Shown: piece by piece, positions 24,001 to 33,766 of the stretch
Numbering within the stretch: the first letter of the stretch is position 1
Layout: each line of letters starts with the position of its first letter
From: Avena insularis
Lineage: Eukaryota; Streptophyta; Magnoliopsida; Poales; Poaceae
Assembly (NCBI GenBank): GCA_023614405.1
Contig: CM042696.1
Coordinates: 333,365,211 to 333,429,210, forward strand
Length of the DNA stretch: 64,000 bases
Direction: 5' to 3'
The notes under the pieces: generated by a model
Told to the model about the DNA's origin: nothing
The model's database searches: none
The model's input: only the letters and a program-made list of their open reading frames with translations
Program-made: the position numbers and the translations under genes

Positions 24001-25298
24001 CTCCATTTCTTCTATAAGGGCATAGGTTTTTTCAAGTAGCTCTGTCGTGATAGATAGAGCTATTGGTAGTCGTCCTTCTGCTTGCCGACGTTCTTTGTGA
24101 TTGTGTGGCATGGCGTAGCCGATGCCTCCTCCAACTTCCATCACCCCAATCATAATATATTGTAGTGTGATGAAACTTCGGGAAAGCGTGTCCACATCGT
24201 AGTTGTGGAATTCTTCCTCTACACCCTCTATCAGTTCCTTGATAGTTCCTGGTGCTCTATTATCAATGAGGGATTCAAGTGACCTGAAGAAGCAAAGGTC
24301 CAAGACATTCAAGTCCGGACTGTTTGGTGGTTGGTTCATCAATTGAATGTCCAAGTCAGTCGCGGCCACGGCCCGTCGAAAAGAGATATCGCTAGGGAGA
24401 AGATGAGGTTTTGCATTGTCTTGCTGTATCAAGATTGTTCTTCCTATATCCTCATCGGGCCACTGGTCTTGGATTGCTGGAACTACTTTCTCACAAATGA
24501 ACTCCCTCATGACATTACGTGTTACTTTCAATGGTTTCAATTCAATTGTCCCTCTAGGTCTGCGTCGACTTTTTTTTTTAGCTGGCGTCTCTTGGACAAA
24601 CGCCCATGTGCCAATCTTTCCATCGAATATGACCACTCCTCCTTCACCGTACCTAGGCTTGGCCACAGCTGTCAAGAACATCACTTTCCCAATGTTGTTC
24701 TTATTATGCACTGTGCGCAATGGTACACTTTCTTCGGGGAGTAGGTAGTAGTTATTCTTCACCTTGGTCATGTAGAACCACTTTTCATCTATGTGGACGA
24801 CATTGTCCATTAGCTTGAACATAGGCCAAGGACTTGTCAACCAGCCCTCGTCGAGCATCGAGACACAGAACTGCAGTCTCTTAAGCTTGTTTGATAGTGT
24901 CATAGAAGGTTTCAAGCGGCTACTATGGCGTCTCAGAAAACCCAACTTAAACCTCCGGTGTAAGGTTGACCGGCTCACACCCAATGATCTTGCTAAACCT
25001 CTAATGGTCCTTCTTTGGTTCAATGGTACTGTTGCTACACTCGGCAGATCCAGGTCTTTCTTTTTCCTCCCAACATTACCCTTCTTCTGATTTGAAACAT
25101 CAACTTCTTCATTACGTGCAATCTGGCCCAGTGCTTTCAACCATATTCTTTCAATTGTACGGACAGTTGTATTCAACATAACTGCAATGAGCTCCTTGTC
25201 ATGCATTTGAATTGAACCATCTCTGCACTTAATCACCTCCAAAGCAAAATACACACCAAACCTTTGCTCATTTGTGAGTTCTGGTTTTGGGCCAACAC
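23965..25298 (-). CDS. mariner transposase, exon 2 (DNA-binding and DDD catalytic core)
   Basis: This is a DNA cut-and-paste enzyme acting on the element's TIRs. The exon starts after a CTGCAG acceptor and opens GVGPKPELTNEQR. HTH regions follow, including RTIRGLARSLGVSRSTLHRR. The catalytic triad is in HIDEKWF, IQQDNAKPH and LNVLDLCFF. Thirty-nine residues separate the second and third Asp, the DD39D spacing of plant mariner-like enzymes. There is no ATG at the 5' side, so the start must come from exon 1. Joined to exon 1 the protein would be about 617 aa, with catalytic Asp near residues 344, 467 and 507. The stop is TGA at 23,965-23,967. No internal stop or frameshift was found. Confidence 0.9.
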
Positions 25299-25435
25299 CT
25301 GCAGAAACATTGCAAGCAAAGGAATTTCAGGAACATTGCAAGCAAAGGAATTTCAGGAACATTGCAAGCAAAAGAATTTCAGGAACATTGCAAGCAAAGG
25401 AATTTAAGGAACATTGCGAGCATCAGAAATATTAC
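25299..25435 (-). repeat. transposase intron with a 26-bp tandem array
   Basis: The 137-bp intron (minus-strand donor GAAG|GTAATATTTC, acceptor TTTCTGCAG|GTG) consists largely of about 4.7 copies of a 26-bp unit around GAACATTGCAAGCAAAGG. The splice phase joins exon 1 and exon 2 in frame. Confidence 0.75.
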
Positions 25436-25955
25436 CTTCTTCTTCTTCTTCTAGAGCATCTTCTTCTGGAGCATCAAAATCTAGAGCATCTTCTTCTTGA
25501 GGAATCTCATTCAAATTGAGACCTGCTTCTTGAGGATTCTCATTCAAACCGAGACCCGCTTCTTGAGGAATATCATTCAAACCAAGACCCGCTTCTTGAG
25601 GAAGCTCATTCAAATTGAGACCCGCTTCTTGAGGAAGCTCATTCAAATTGAGACCCGCTTCTTGGGGAAGCTCTATCAAACCCAGAGCCGCTTCTTCAGG
25701 AAGATCATTCAAATTGAGACCCGCTTCTTGGGGAAGCTCTATCAAACCAAGAGCCGCTTCTTCAGGAAGATCATTCAAATTGAGACCCGCTTCTTGAGGT
25801 AGCTCATTCAAATTGAGGCCCGCTTCTTCAGGAAGCTCATCCAAACCGAGACCCGCTTCTTCAGGAAGCTCATCCAAACCGAGACCCGCTTCTTCGGGAA
25901 GCTCATCCAAACCGAGACCCGCTTCTTCGGGAAGCTCGTCCAAACCGAGACCCAT
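25436..25955 (-). CDS. mariner transposase, exon 1: 14 x 11-residue repeat domain
   Basis: It starts with ATG at 25,955. Fourteen head-to-tail 11-residue units follow (GLGLDELPEEA four times, then variants such as GLNLNELPQEA, GLNLNDLPEEA and ALGLIELPQEA). An acidic tail (DALDFDAPEEDALEEEEE) ends at the donor GAAG|GTAATATTTC. It joins exon 2 in phase (E|G). The xLN(E/D)LP core is one residue away from the DLNxxP type of plant EAR repression motif. That is a resemblance, not proof of function. The 33-bp DNA units are nearly identical in the first four copies, so the array has expanded recently. Known plant mariner transposases also have an extra N-terminal region; I cannot say from memory whether this array is conserved. 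Confidence 0.75.
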
Positions 25956-25973
25956 TTCTTCTGGAAGATAAAT

Positions 25974-26822
25974 TCAAGGGAACTCATCCTTGTAGGTGTT
26001 ATGAAGGTCTGTACACATTCCTGTAAAAGAGCGAGATTGTTTCAAGAACAACAAATATATGGTTTCTTTCAAGAACAAGAATGACATGGTTTCTTTCGAG
26101 CATAGTAGCTTACCATGTACCAAAGGTTCAGAGAATATGTCCTTTTGATGCATCCTGTTATATTTCCACATATGTTGTGCTTTATAGGGTACTTTCTTCC
26201 TCTTTTTAGACAGCTTACATAGATTTTCTCCGCTAATTTGTTTTATCATATACCTGTACAAAGAAAAGATTAAATTTACTTTCATTGTGAATTTGTTCTT
26301 GTGATTAGGCCAACTGAAACTTACACATTAGATAACACTATTTCCTGATCAAATTTCATCATTATGTTTTGTTATCTTGTACACACAGAGGAGCAGCAAC
26401 TGGAGAAGAAGGTTTCAAGTGCCTTTGTTGAGATAACTCATCCACTTCAACATAGCAACATAGCCGCCACCCAAGTGTTTCTCAGTAAATCTGTTCATCA
26501 ATCTAGCAAATGACAGACTAAATATTCAGGTCAGTGCAGACTGAATATTTAGCAAATTGCAGGCATACTGATGCAAAGTTTCAGTGCACTGTCAAGTTCA
26601 TTGAGATAATTTCAGGAGGAATGCAGTAGAAAATATGATGTAATCGAGTACTTATGTGTACTTATCATTAACAGTAGGATAAGTAGATGTGCATGTGCTA
26701 TATCAGTTAAATGACTTAGATGCCCAAGGCATCAAAAAATAATAATGTTGTCAGGATTTATAGCTTTTTATGCTACACCAGATATCATACTTGCAAAATA
26801 GAGAGTAGCATGACAGTGTAGA
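25974..26822 (-). other. mariner 5' region between the repeat exon and the 202-codon ORF
   Basis: AT-rich, with a 103-codon minus-strand ORF (25,974-26,285) of Lys-rich composition and no recognised motif. I treat it as leader or intron sequence. Confidence 0.4.
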
Positions 26823-27431
26823 TTAGAAGAAACATAAACCTTGAAAAAGAAAAGAAGTCAGAAATGCTAGAAATTGTGCAAGCATGGACCATAAGAAAGA
26901 GAAGGTGCTCTGCAGTATGTGGTACTTTTCAGTTTTAGGTGAGAATTGTTTTTGAGCTCCAAACAAAAGACTGTCAACATTTGGGCCATACAAGCAAACT
27001 CCAAAACCACTAGATTTTCCTGAATACAGTGAATCTTTATAGTATGGGATTTGTAAGTTGGAAGGTGTTGTCAGCATTTCAAATAAACATGGACTTTTTT
27101 CTTTCCTAGAATCTGTAAATTTCTCCAGCAGTTGTCTTCCATGGAGTCCAGCCTGTGTTCTTGACTTCTGATTCTGAGAGGCACCTACAACACTTTGGCC
27201 CTTGTCATTGTTTTCTAAAAGGTTGAACATCTTTTCACTACATTTCCAGAGTGGCTCCTGATTTGGGTTTGCAAAATACTGATATGTACCCTGCTCATCA
27301 ATTAGACAATCTGACAATGAGTTATTGTCAAGAAGTGAGACAGGTAGGGTCTTCACGGAGACGCGTGATGCCTCTTGCAGGTTTGCAATGATCCATGATC
27401 CTATCAGTTCTTCTATGAGACTGCAGCTCAT
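26823..27431 (-). CDS. unrecognised 202-aa ORF inside the mariner element
   Basis: Same strand as the transposase and about 0.9 kb upstream of it. It opens MSCSLIEELIGSWIIANLQE and has a polar middle (LLENNDKGQSVVGASQNQKS) and a hydrophobic C-terminus (SFLWSMLAQFLAFLTSFLF) that could be a membrane helix or translated intron. Amino-acid composition looks protein-like. I do not recognise a family. It may be a captured host exon or an element-encoded accessory gene. The GC-rich stretch upstream at 27.66-28.16 kb could be its 5' exon or leader. Confidence 0.4.
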   Translation of the reverse strand: MSCSLIEELIGSWIIANLQEASRVSVKTLPVSLLDNNSLSDCLIDEQGTYQYFANPNQEPLWKCSEKMFNLLENNDKGQSVVGASQNQKSRTQAGLHGRQLLEKFTDSRKEKSPCLFEMLTTPSNLQIPYYKDSLYSGKSSGFGVCLYGPNVDSLLFGAQKQFSPKTEKYHILQSTFSFLWSMLAQFLAFLTSFLFQGLCFF

Positions 27432-27659
27432 ACTCCTGATGCGATAATTCCATCAAGTTGGATGGAGCTACGTTTAGCATGTATGAATTTGGTGCATGTA
27501 TGAATTTGGTGATATGATAAATTGCATCCAAGATTTTTCTTTGCATTTCTCTACATAAATTTGGTGGCCAAAACAGAACCTTTGCTGAATCCCTCACTGA
27601 TGAATCAAGCAGCACCACCAATTACACTGTCCGTACATTCAATTGGGATGAATCGATCA

Positions 27660-28190
27660 GATGGCCGCAGCAGTTGGGATTTACCTTGTGCCTACAGCAG
27701 CAGAAGCAAGCCGGAGCGGTGGCCGGCGGCTTCAGCTTGGGGAAGACACTCCCTTTTCTCCGGCAGCAGAAGCTCCCCGTCGTCAGCTGGTGCGCACGGC
27801 CTCAGCAGCTCGGTACAGCGACGGGGGCGACGACGCCGGTGCGCACAGCCACAACAGATTCCTCGCAGGTGAGCATGGGGGAAACGGCGCCGCTTCATAT
27901 CCGGCCACCGGAGGAGGAGAAATATCCCATCTTGACTCGAGTAGGAAGAAGACGACGCGTGGGGGGAGATTGAGGCGGTGACGATGCGCGAGAGGCAGGG
28001 TAGGCAGCAAACTGGGGAAGCAGCGGCGTCGGGTGGCGCCAGGGATGGGAGGGGTGGTGGTGGTGGAGCAAAGGCGGCGCGGTGGCGGCGTCGAGCCAAG
28101 CAGGGGAAGAGGGGAGAGAGCGAGGAGGCAGGTGCCGTCGCGTGGACTTCGTAGTTGGTCGGAAATTTGGAAAGGGGTTTTTTGCAAATA
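27660..28190 (-). other. GC-rich 5' leader of the mariner transcription unit
   Basis: On the minus strand this reads as a pyrimidine- and GC-rich leader typical of grass first exons (CTCCTCGCTCTCTCCCCTC). Several overlapping ORFs exist on both strands, and none carries a recognisable domain. Confidence 0.35.
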
Positions 28191-28224
28191 GATCCGTCCG
28201 ACATCTTTTACGGGACGGAGGGAG

Positions 28225-28421
28225 TAACTAGATTTAGGAGTGCGCCTCGGCGCACGCGTCCGTAGGTTTCGCATCTATTTAGCATTAGTATATAGAGCTT
28301 TTATTGTCTAAGTTTCTATTATTGCACGCTTCGGCGCAATTCCATTGAATTCTCAGCGTTTTACATTTGGTATGATGGCTGTAAAAGAAAAATGATAATA
28401 CGTTTTTTAGGTAAACGTTTA
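28225..28421. other. intergenic stretch with two GC hairpins
   Basis: GTGCGCCTCGGCGCAC (28,237-28,252) is a perfect 7-bp stem. A related near-palindrome TTGCACGCTTCGGCGCAA follows about 90 bases later. No gene is seen. It resembles helitron-type 3' hairpins, but no CTRR end was found. Confidence 0.4.
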
Positions 28422-28694
28422 GGGCATGTATACCAAAATCCTTAGCGACCAGGCACGGGTCGAAGGCTCCAACACGGGTATGTAAAAATAGACGCTTAGA
28501 TGAATTAAAGAAATAAAAAAAAACAGGAGAACAGGCCGCAAAAAAGGCAAGTGCGGAGAATACGAGATGAAGCGGCCGGCGGCGAACGCTTTTGCGTCGA
28601 CGCTACGGTTATCTCGGGATTGGACAGGATTAGTGGTTAACTACCAGGAAATTAACCCTAGCGTCGAGGGTTACCATCCGCATTGTACCTGCCC
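28422..28694. mobile_element. Tourist-like MITE 4 (273 bp)
   Basis: The termini GGGCATGTATACC and (reverse complement) GGGCAGGTACAAT are flanked by TTA at 28,419-28,421 and 28,695-28,697. The 3-bp TTA duplication and short GGG-starting ends fit PIF/Harbinger MITEs. There is no coding capacity. Confidence 0.65.
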
Positions 28695-28892
28695 TTATAT
28701 ACAACCATAGAAATATGATAATATATTACAATAACTAATATTAAACATATATAGTACAGTACGTTCTGTCCAAAGTAGATTAACCCTAGCGTCGAGGGTT
28801 ACCGTCCGCATTGTACCTGCCCTTATATATGATAATATATTACAATAACTAATATTAAACATATATAGTACAGTACGTTCTGTCCAAAGTAG
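28651..28892. repeat. tandem duplication of about 120 bp that includes the MITE 4 end
   Basis: 28,651-28,778 and 28,779-28,892 are near-identical. Both start ATTAACCCTAGCGTCGAGGG and end CTGTCCAAAGTAG, and the first copy has 14 extra bases. The right end of MITE 4 is inside the unit, so the duplication happened after the MITE inserted. Confidence 0.85.
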
Positions 28893-30048
28893 CAAAAGTA
28901 AGGATGAAACAACAAAAGGAAGGTAAACTGTGTGTGAAACAATACATTGCTTATTTATAAAATCAATGATAAGCAAGTAGCAAACCATCATTTCCATTTT
29001 ACTCGATACATTAAAGCAATAGATGGAAGACTCGAAAGCCAGAATCATCTACCTATGGACTCCTATAAGCAGCTGATGCATCTGTGCTAACTGTTATTCA
29101 AATAAATACTGGATTACAGTGCATAGTATTTTTTGCAGAAAGAAAACAATGACACATATCACTGAACAAGTACCACTTAGGCATGCAAGTCCAGCGTAAA
29201 TGGCAACAAATGTTAAACAGGAAAAATTAGACAGCACACGTCGTTTCAGGCACAGAAATAATAAATGACCGGTGCTTGGGCAATTGGTGGTTGAAAACAG
29301 ATCTTCTCTACATAACTAAAAGACACAATATACACGGTAAGAGGAGTGAACATAGTATACCAAGGCACTTAATTACTAATCGCACTTGTATAGTACGCAT
29401 AGAAAACACCAACCAAAATCCAAGGTAAACCATAATAAATAATAAGTAATATAGTATTGTGCAGATAGTTTATGAGGCAAATCTTGAATCTGCGGGATGT
29501 TCTAATGGTAAGAACATAAATAGTCAACCAATTTTATGCAACTTATTTACAAAAGTTACATGGACAGAGAACATGATATGTTAACTGGTGAAGACAAAAT
29601 TGCACTTGCTGGATCAACATTTCGATAGGAGCCGAACTGTATTGCTCGCTGAAGTAAGGCATCAAAGCTACCCTCCATGCAAGGATTCTTACTTAATAGG
29701 AGCAATCGGCAAGGACAGTGATGAATTCTACAGTAATGCTCTCACCAGAAGGTTCCAGTTGAAAAATAACATACATAAATTCAACAAATCATCAAGCAAA
29801 AACACACCACGAGACCACTATTTACATATTTACTGCAGCTTATGCCAGTACTAACTAATAACAGGTTGACGGCCAGAGGTAATCACAAATATAGGATATC
29901 TCACTGATGCTACTCAAATACTATTTGTAGGAACCGAAAGTACTCTAGGAAAACTTGTGAACTCCATCAATCTATTACAATACTCTCAATCCAAAATTGT
30001 GAGAACAAAGCAAATAAACCAACCTAGATAGAAAAATTGGGGACTTAC
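28893..30048. other. AT-rich DNA, probably intron or 3' side of a minus-strand gene
   Basis: No domain was recognised. A weak exon candidate on the minus strand at 29,053-29,090 (LAQMHQLLIGVH, donor CATAG|GTAGATG) does not join in frame to the exon at 30,049, so it is not called. Confidence 0.35.
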
Positions 30049-30102
30049 CGATGAATCCGGTAGTAGTCCTCACCAACCTCACGCACGGCCATTGAGACAA
30101 AG
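30049..30102 (-). CDS. candidate downstream exon of the disrupted minus-strand gene
   Basis: The minus-strand acceptor ATGACAG and perfect donor ATCG|GTAAGTCCCC bound 54 bases reading SMAVREVGEDYYRIH. The frame requires two bases from the preceding exon, whereas the exon ending at 30,713 supplies one. Either an exon between them is missing from my model (HDAPYAKFEFTG near 30,640 is a candidate) or the gene has decayed. Confidence 0.4.
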
Positions 30103-30712
30103 CTGTCATTTTAGTATGTTTCCTGATGAAATAGCATGCCTACTACGAATGTCATTTTGTGACAAACAATGGAGCTTAATAACAAATGAATGGCAAAGTT
30201 GAACTGTAATGAAGCAATGGAAATTATTTTACTAATATGATCGACATGGACTAGCAAAATAAATACATATCAAGAGAGTTGATCCCCATACTTGCAAGAA
30301 TTGCTATAGGATTTGTAACCCGAGCACCAAATGATAATAATTAAGTTAGAAGCTCTTCTGCAATGGAAGACACGGAGGAAGCATCATGAATCTTGGCTGA
30401 TTCTATAGAATTTTATATACATACGTGTCATTCAATCAAGTTGACATGATCTGTAAAACCAAAAATGGTAATAAGAAAAGGCATGAGTAATAATAAATAT
30501 CTATGATAAATAGGGGTTGCACTAATTATACTGACATAATACATAGCTATAGAAAAATTTGCACAACTGATAGTATCATGGAGCAGAGGATTAGCTAGTT
30601 TTGTAACCATACCCAGCCCAACCTGTGAACTCAAACTTTGCATATGGAGCATCATGTAGAAAGCATTTTAGAGAGAGAGAGAGATAGAAAGAAAGAGAGA
30701 AGAGAGATGTAC

Positions 30713-31150
30713 CTGAGCTTGAGCGCCTCCTCGACACAAGGACAATGGCGATGCGGGCAGAGACGGTGTACATCAGCTGTCCAAGCTCGGCGGTGATAGG
30801 CGGAATACCTACCATTATATACTGATCAGGAACACGGATAAGTTTCAAGAGTATGATTTGACAAACAGATTAGCGCGCTCGCAAATAGTAGTATGTGCAT
30901 ACAAAAGGAAAAGTTATATCAGGTCACATCGTCTGAAGTGGAAAATTACATATGATTCTGAATTTTCAAAAAGTAAATGGTCTTCCAATTTTAAAATCAC
31001 ATCACAAAGATCTAATAGCATTCTGAATAAATAACTGGTTATCACTAAGAGGGATCACCATAGCTAGCGTTGTTCAGACAGTGTTCAAAGGCTACCGCTG
31101 CAGCAGAAACCTCCTTCTGTGCGCCGGTGAGCAAGGACTCCATGACTGTA
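30713..31150 (-). CDS. candidate exons 5-6 of the disrupted minus-strand gene
   Basis: Exon 31,059-31,150 (acceptor ATATATAG, donor TATG|GTGATCCC) reads MESLLTGAQKEVSAAAVAFE. Exon 30,713-30,808 (acceptor GGTAG, donor CTCAG|GTACATCTC) reads IPPITAELGQLMYTVSARIA. The two join in phase (Tyr-Gly at the junction). Connection to exon 4 needs either a different acceptor or an additional small exon. The protein family is not recognised. Confidence 0.45.
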
Positions 31151-31702
31151 CTATATATAATATTTTTATCTATGGAATTATGACTTGTGATCATGGGGAA
31201 AATTCTTTTATCTCCCGAAGAAATTGTCATCCCTTGAATAATGCTTGTTTTTGTCAGTAGACATAACAAGAAATATCAAATGGGCAAACGTATGTTAACT
31301 GGATAACTATACCTTACATAATAAAGTTGGAAATCAGCAGCTCAAATGACTAAATGAGAATTTCATCTTTCGAATATGTTTACTCGGAATAATATCATAC
31401 TCTTCTTACTAACATTGTCTAGATCCATATTGATGAATACCACGGATAGAAATCCACCACTATCTAATCCTGAGCATCTTATTCTATAAACAGAACATAA
31501 AACCAACTTGCAACAGGATATAGGCATATGCTTGGCAAGTAGGTAAGGTAAGTATGATCTTGTTCAACCAAATGTTGTACTGTTGGGATAAAGAAGTACT
31601 ATACTGCAGCAACCACAAAATAAACTGTCGAGTAAGTATACTTAATGATGCATAATGGCAATACGTTATACATGTTACAAGAAAACGGGTTTATGGAGTT
31701 AC

Positions 31703-32639
31703 CTTCAGAATATCCCGAGTACATGTTTTACCACACCATTCTAACCAAGAATTTTCAGGCCAGTCGCAGGTACAATCACCTACTCTAGAATTTAATCTTA
31801 GGGGTAGGCGAAGAAACATGAAGCCGACATGAGGTTGGAATGAACACACACCATGAACATGCACACATGCTAATTCTTTATCTGCTAAGCAAAGGAAGTT
31901 ATGGAGGGATCGAATACCAAATGTACTTCATGAAGTTGAACAAATTGGCCCCTTCCTCTCTTAAATTTACTTTCAACTTGTTCTTCATCTATTTTCTGAG
32001 CACAAATACAACTACAATCAAATTACTTATTAGTTAAAACATAAATATTTCATGGATTAATGTTCCTCTGCAGCTTGCTAGAATTATCATCAAAACATAA
32101 GAATATGCATAAACAAACATGACAAAAAAAGAAGAGGAAGAGGAGTGTTACCTGTATTATTGTCGTACTTCAAAAACGCACCTGCCTAAAAGTAATGATA
32201 ATATTTTCACCTGTATTGAATCAGGTTTTAGTAATATCATAGTTAGTATATATGATCAATTTAGTAACCTGATATAGTTAAAATTACTGAGATCTATAAC
32301 AATACATGAGGACACCGGAAGAATTATACAGCAACAAATTCATTGGAAGAGGAAAAAACATATCTGCAAAAGATTACTACCATGTGTGTTGTACGACATG
32401 CTTAAAGTTATCGACCGAACTAATTTCAAGTTGCAAACAAAGTTAATCAAAATGTGGTGCATACACAACCTGACGATCTATGTATTTTGACATGGACAAG
32501 TTAACCAAACTTGTGCCAAAATTTAATAACACTAAGAGGAGAAATTAACTAAATGCACCTTTTGAAAACTGAGAAGAGAGGTGCACCATGGTTGAGTTGC
32601 CTTCCGCGTTGGCCCCCCATGTTCTTATGTGCCAACACC
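31703..32639 (-). CDS. exons 2-4 of the disrupted minus-strand gene
   Basis: Three exons chain in phase: 32,639-32,559 (CWHIRTWGANAEGNS..., donor AAAAG|GTGCATTTAG), 32,181-32,152 (AFLKYDNNT, acceptor TTTAGGCAG, donor ACAG|GTAACACTCC) and 31,779-31,703 (GDCTCDWPENSWLEWCGKTC, acceptor GAGTAG, donor AAG|GTAACTCC). Phases 1-1-0 are consistent, and exon 2 needs exactly the one base that exon 1 leaves. The product is Cys/Trp-rich in exon 4. I do not recognise the family. Consistent phasing over several introns argues for a real gene rather than chance ORFs. Confidence 0.55.
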
Positions 32640-32819
32640 CTTCAAGAAGCAGGTGGAGTGATAATCCGATTATAGAACTGAAGATGAGCAAATGAAAGGA
32701 TAACAGATATTTACATGCGTCATTGGATTGATGCAATTCGTGGGTGGAGGAATAACACGCTTTTCTCCCATATATCAGTCTTCAACTACGTAGAGCTAGG
32801 GTCAGTCGTGAAAGCGGGA

Positions 32820-33761
32820 GAAAAAAAAACCTGAAGCATCGCGCTCCTCTCGCCCCCCAGGGCGACGGGGGCGCCGTCTCCTTCCTCCGGCCGAACCTCA
32901 CCCCTCCCACCCACCTCCTGTCGCTGCCGGTGGCCAGGGCCGTCGGGCGCTGCTCGTGAGGCGCCGGCGACGCCGACTTGTTCTTCCCCGCGACGAGCAG
33001 CTAGGATCAGGGCCCCTCTTTTCGGCGGCGGTGCTCCTGGTGCGGCGGAGGTCCTGCGCGGCGGGGGAAGAGGGTGCAGCGGCACGGCAGTGGGTGGCGG
33101 GGCTGCGCGGCGTAGCAGCGGCCGACAGAGCTCGGAGCTGGCAGCGCCATGGCGGCCTAGATCGGGCCCCTTTTGGGCCCGGATCTGGGTAAGGCGGGCC
33201 GGCCGGCTATGCTCTGGATGCTTTGCAGATCTAGGCGGGTAGGGTGGATGGGATCCGCGGCCTCCTCAAGTCAGCTTGTTGCAGCGTGGTTGCGGACTTT
33301 ACGGGTCCATCGGGACCCAGCTGAACCGCCATGGGACTGGTATTCTTGGGCCCGGCTGGACCTACGGAGGACTGGTGTGCCTGCGGCCGTGGCTGGTCGA
33401 CTACCGCCTCTAGCGGTGGAGGTTGTTCCCTCTCACAAGGCCATGGTACCGTGGGCTCTGTTTCATTTCTACTTGTGCCACGATGTTGCAGACCTCACGA
33501 CGGCTTGCTCGGTGAGACAATGCTGGAGGATTCCAGACCGGAGTGGCGCATGTTCGTGGGAGGCAAGTTTGGTGGTGGTGAGACCTCACCCTCATGGGTA
33601 TCATGCGCAACGGTCGTCCGGGGGTTGTGGATAGGGTCTTCGGGAGAAATCCTTGTCGTCTCGACCGATACTGACGTGGTGCCACCCGCGGGTAGCATCT
33701 TTCCTTCCTGGAGGGCGTCGTGGCTACCTCTCATCCACTGCCCTCTGTGTGCCAGGGGAAA
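32820..33761 (+). other. GC-rich retroposon-like sequence, left part
   Basis: It begins after an A-run at 32,820-32,829 and contains a GC-rich leader and GGGCCCCTTTTGGGCCCGGATCTGG-type text. It continues after element B at 47,343. I associate this style of sequence and its 3' end (TTAATATAGCAGGG...) with grass non-LTR/retroposon 3' regions, but no RT is visible and the call is weak. Many ORFs on both strands (up to 153 codons) are compositional. It was later split by element B. Confidence 0.35.
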
Positions 33762-33766
33762 CCCTA

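Larger units (their letters stand above)
22129..28224 (-). mobile_element. complete mariner-like element (Tc1/mariner, plant DD39D), 6.1 kb
   Basis: The left end CTCCCTCAGTCCCGTAAAGG and right end (reverse complement CTCCCTCCGTCCCGTAAAAG) are inverted termini of the Stowaway/plant-mariner type. They are flanked by TA at 22,127-22,128 and 28,225-28,226. A full transposase gene lies on the minus strand. The ends are unusually long and GC-rich (22.25-22.7 kb and 27.66-28.16 kb). An extra 202-codon ORF lies upstream of the transposase. Four short tandem-repeat arrays lie inside the element. Termini, TSD and catalytic triad all look intact, so recent activity is possible. Confidence 0.9.

Noticed and set aside
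28237..28342. GC hairpins as a helitron 3' end
   Set aside because: No CTRR terminus at the required distance and no TC start could be placed.
29053..29090. LAQMHQLLIGVH as a downstream exon of the minus-strand gene
   Set aside because: Splice phase does not match exon 30,049-30,102, and joining gives an immediate stop.
31059..31150. ESLLTGAQKEV... as coproporphyrinogen oxidase
   Set aside because: Only a short similarity to the remembered family text; the following exon does not match the conserved glycine-rich core.
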